64,000 bases of DNA from Orientallactaga sibirica. Taxonomy: Eukaryota; Chordata; Mammalia; Rodentia; Dipodidae. The stretch covers positions 39,625,001 through 39,689,000 of the forward strand of contig JAEOAD010000015.1 in assembly GCA_036365145.1 (NCBI GenBank), read 5' to 3'. The notes under the pieces are model-generated. The model had not been told where the DNA came from and made no database searches. It worked only from the letters and a program-made list of their open reading frames with translations. Of this stretch, positions 63,621-64,000 are shown in pieces (the first letter of the stretch is position 1; the number at the start of each line of letters is the position of its first letter). The position numbers were made by a program, and so were the translations under genes.

Positions 63621-64000
63621 TCTCCTTGCTCTGAAACCTCTGTCAGAGAGCTATGCACATGTAGGTCCTCAAAGGAAGACAGTTGAACAGCACAGCTGGG
63701 AAACCATGTTCATCATGTTTTTGAGGAACCCTCCCCTCAGAGAAGGCTTTCCCTTGCTACAGTACAGAGAAAGGCTTCTTGGCAGGGGATGGGTGTGGGC
63801 AGCATGGGCATTTGCAGTTTTTGAGCTCAGCTGAGTATAAGAGGAGGTTGACTGGAACCTGGAGCAATGGCTGTGGAGTTGGAGAAGACACTGGGCCGAG
63901 ACTGTCCTAGTGTGGGGTGCAGGAGAAAGGAGCACTGGCTCAGGACCTGCCTGGAAAACTGTCTCTTTCTTGCCTAGGGATTTTTGTCCTTTGTGGTGAC
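63621..64000. other. Right edge, no exon recognised
   Basis: Contains gagtataagagg at about 63833 and an ATG at 63867, but no P450-like or other recognisable peptide follows. Confidence 0.4.

Noticed and set aside
63833..63980. Promoter and first exon of another P450 at the right edge
   Set aside because: A TATA-like string and an ATG are present, but the peptide after 63867 shows no CYP4 anchor or hinge and terminates early.

Overview
This window is mammalian, almost certainly rodent, nuclear DNA. It contains two spliced cytochrome P450 family 4 genes in a dense field of interspersed repeats. The repeats point to a jerboa-like (dipodoid) rodent: there are more than 40 copies of a tRNA-derived SINE that fits the Dip element of the B2 superfamily, plus many B1, several B4, one ID element, MaLR LTRs and rodent-type L1. 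The species assignment is inference from repeat content only. I found no prokaryotic, CRISPR, phage or novel multi-gene system.

Layout. (1) 1-17551, minus strand: the first four coding exons of CYP4X1 (exon 1 17375-17551, exon 2 3425-3566, exon 3 2116-2160, exon 4 205-332). The gene continues past the left edge. (2) 17552-36117: about 18.6 kb of intergenic DNA between two divergently transcribed P450 genes. It holds SINEs, MaLR remnants, a probable class I solo LTR and AT-rich sequence with no gene I can support. (3) 36118-58432, plus strand: a complete 12-exon CYP4A-type gene. Every junction is GT-AG, all phases agree, and the 1530-nt CDS encodes 509 residues. Introns 1 and 3-9 carry heavy repeat loads, including an L1 with a 5' inversion, a MaLR provirus-like element and a solo ERV2-like LTR. 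(4) 58433-64000: the CYP4A 3' UTR with a candidate poly(A) signal, a disabled CSGALNACT2 retrocopy on the minus strand, an unidentified 83-codon frame, and more repeats.

Function. CYP4A enzymes are ER-membrane fatty-acid omega-hydroxylases. CYP4X1 is a related P450 reported to epoxidise endocannabinoid-type lipids. Their head-to-head placement is part of the conserved mammalian CYP4A/B/X/Z cluster. The most notable coding observation is that the CYP4A I-helix glutamate that forms the covalent heme ester in this subfamily is glycine here (residue 320). The most notable non-coding observation is that the longer SINE subfamily carries a near-consensus CTCF core, repeated in several copies across the locus.

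Repeat boundaries are estimated by eye to within about 5-15 bases unless a target-site duplication (TSD) is given.
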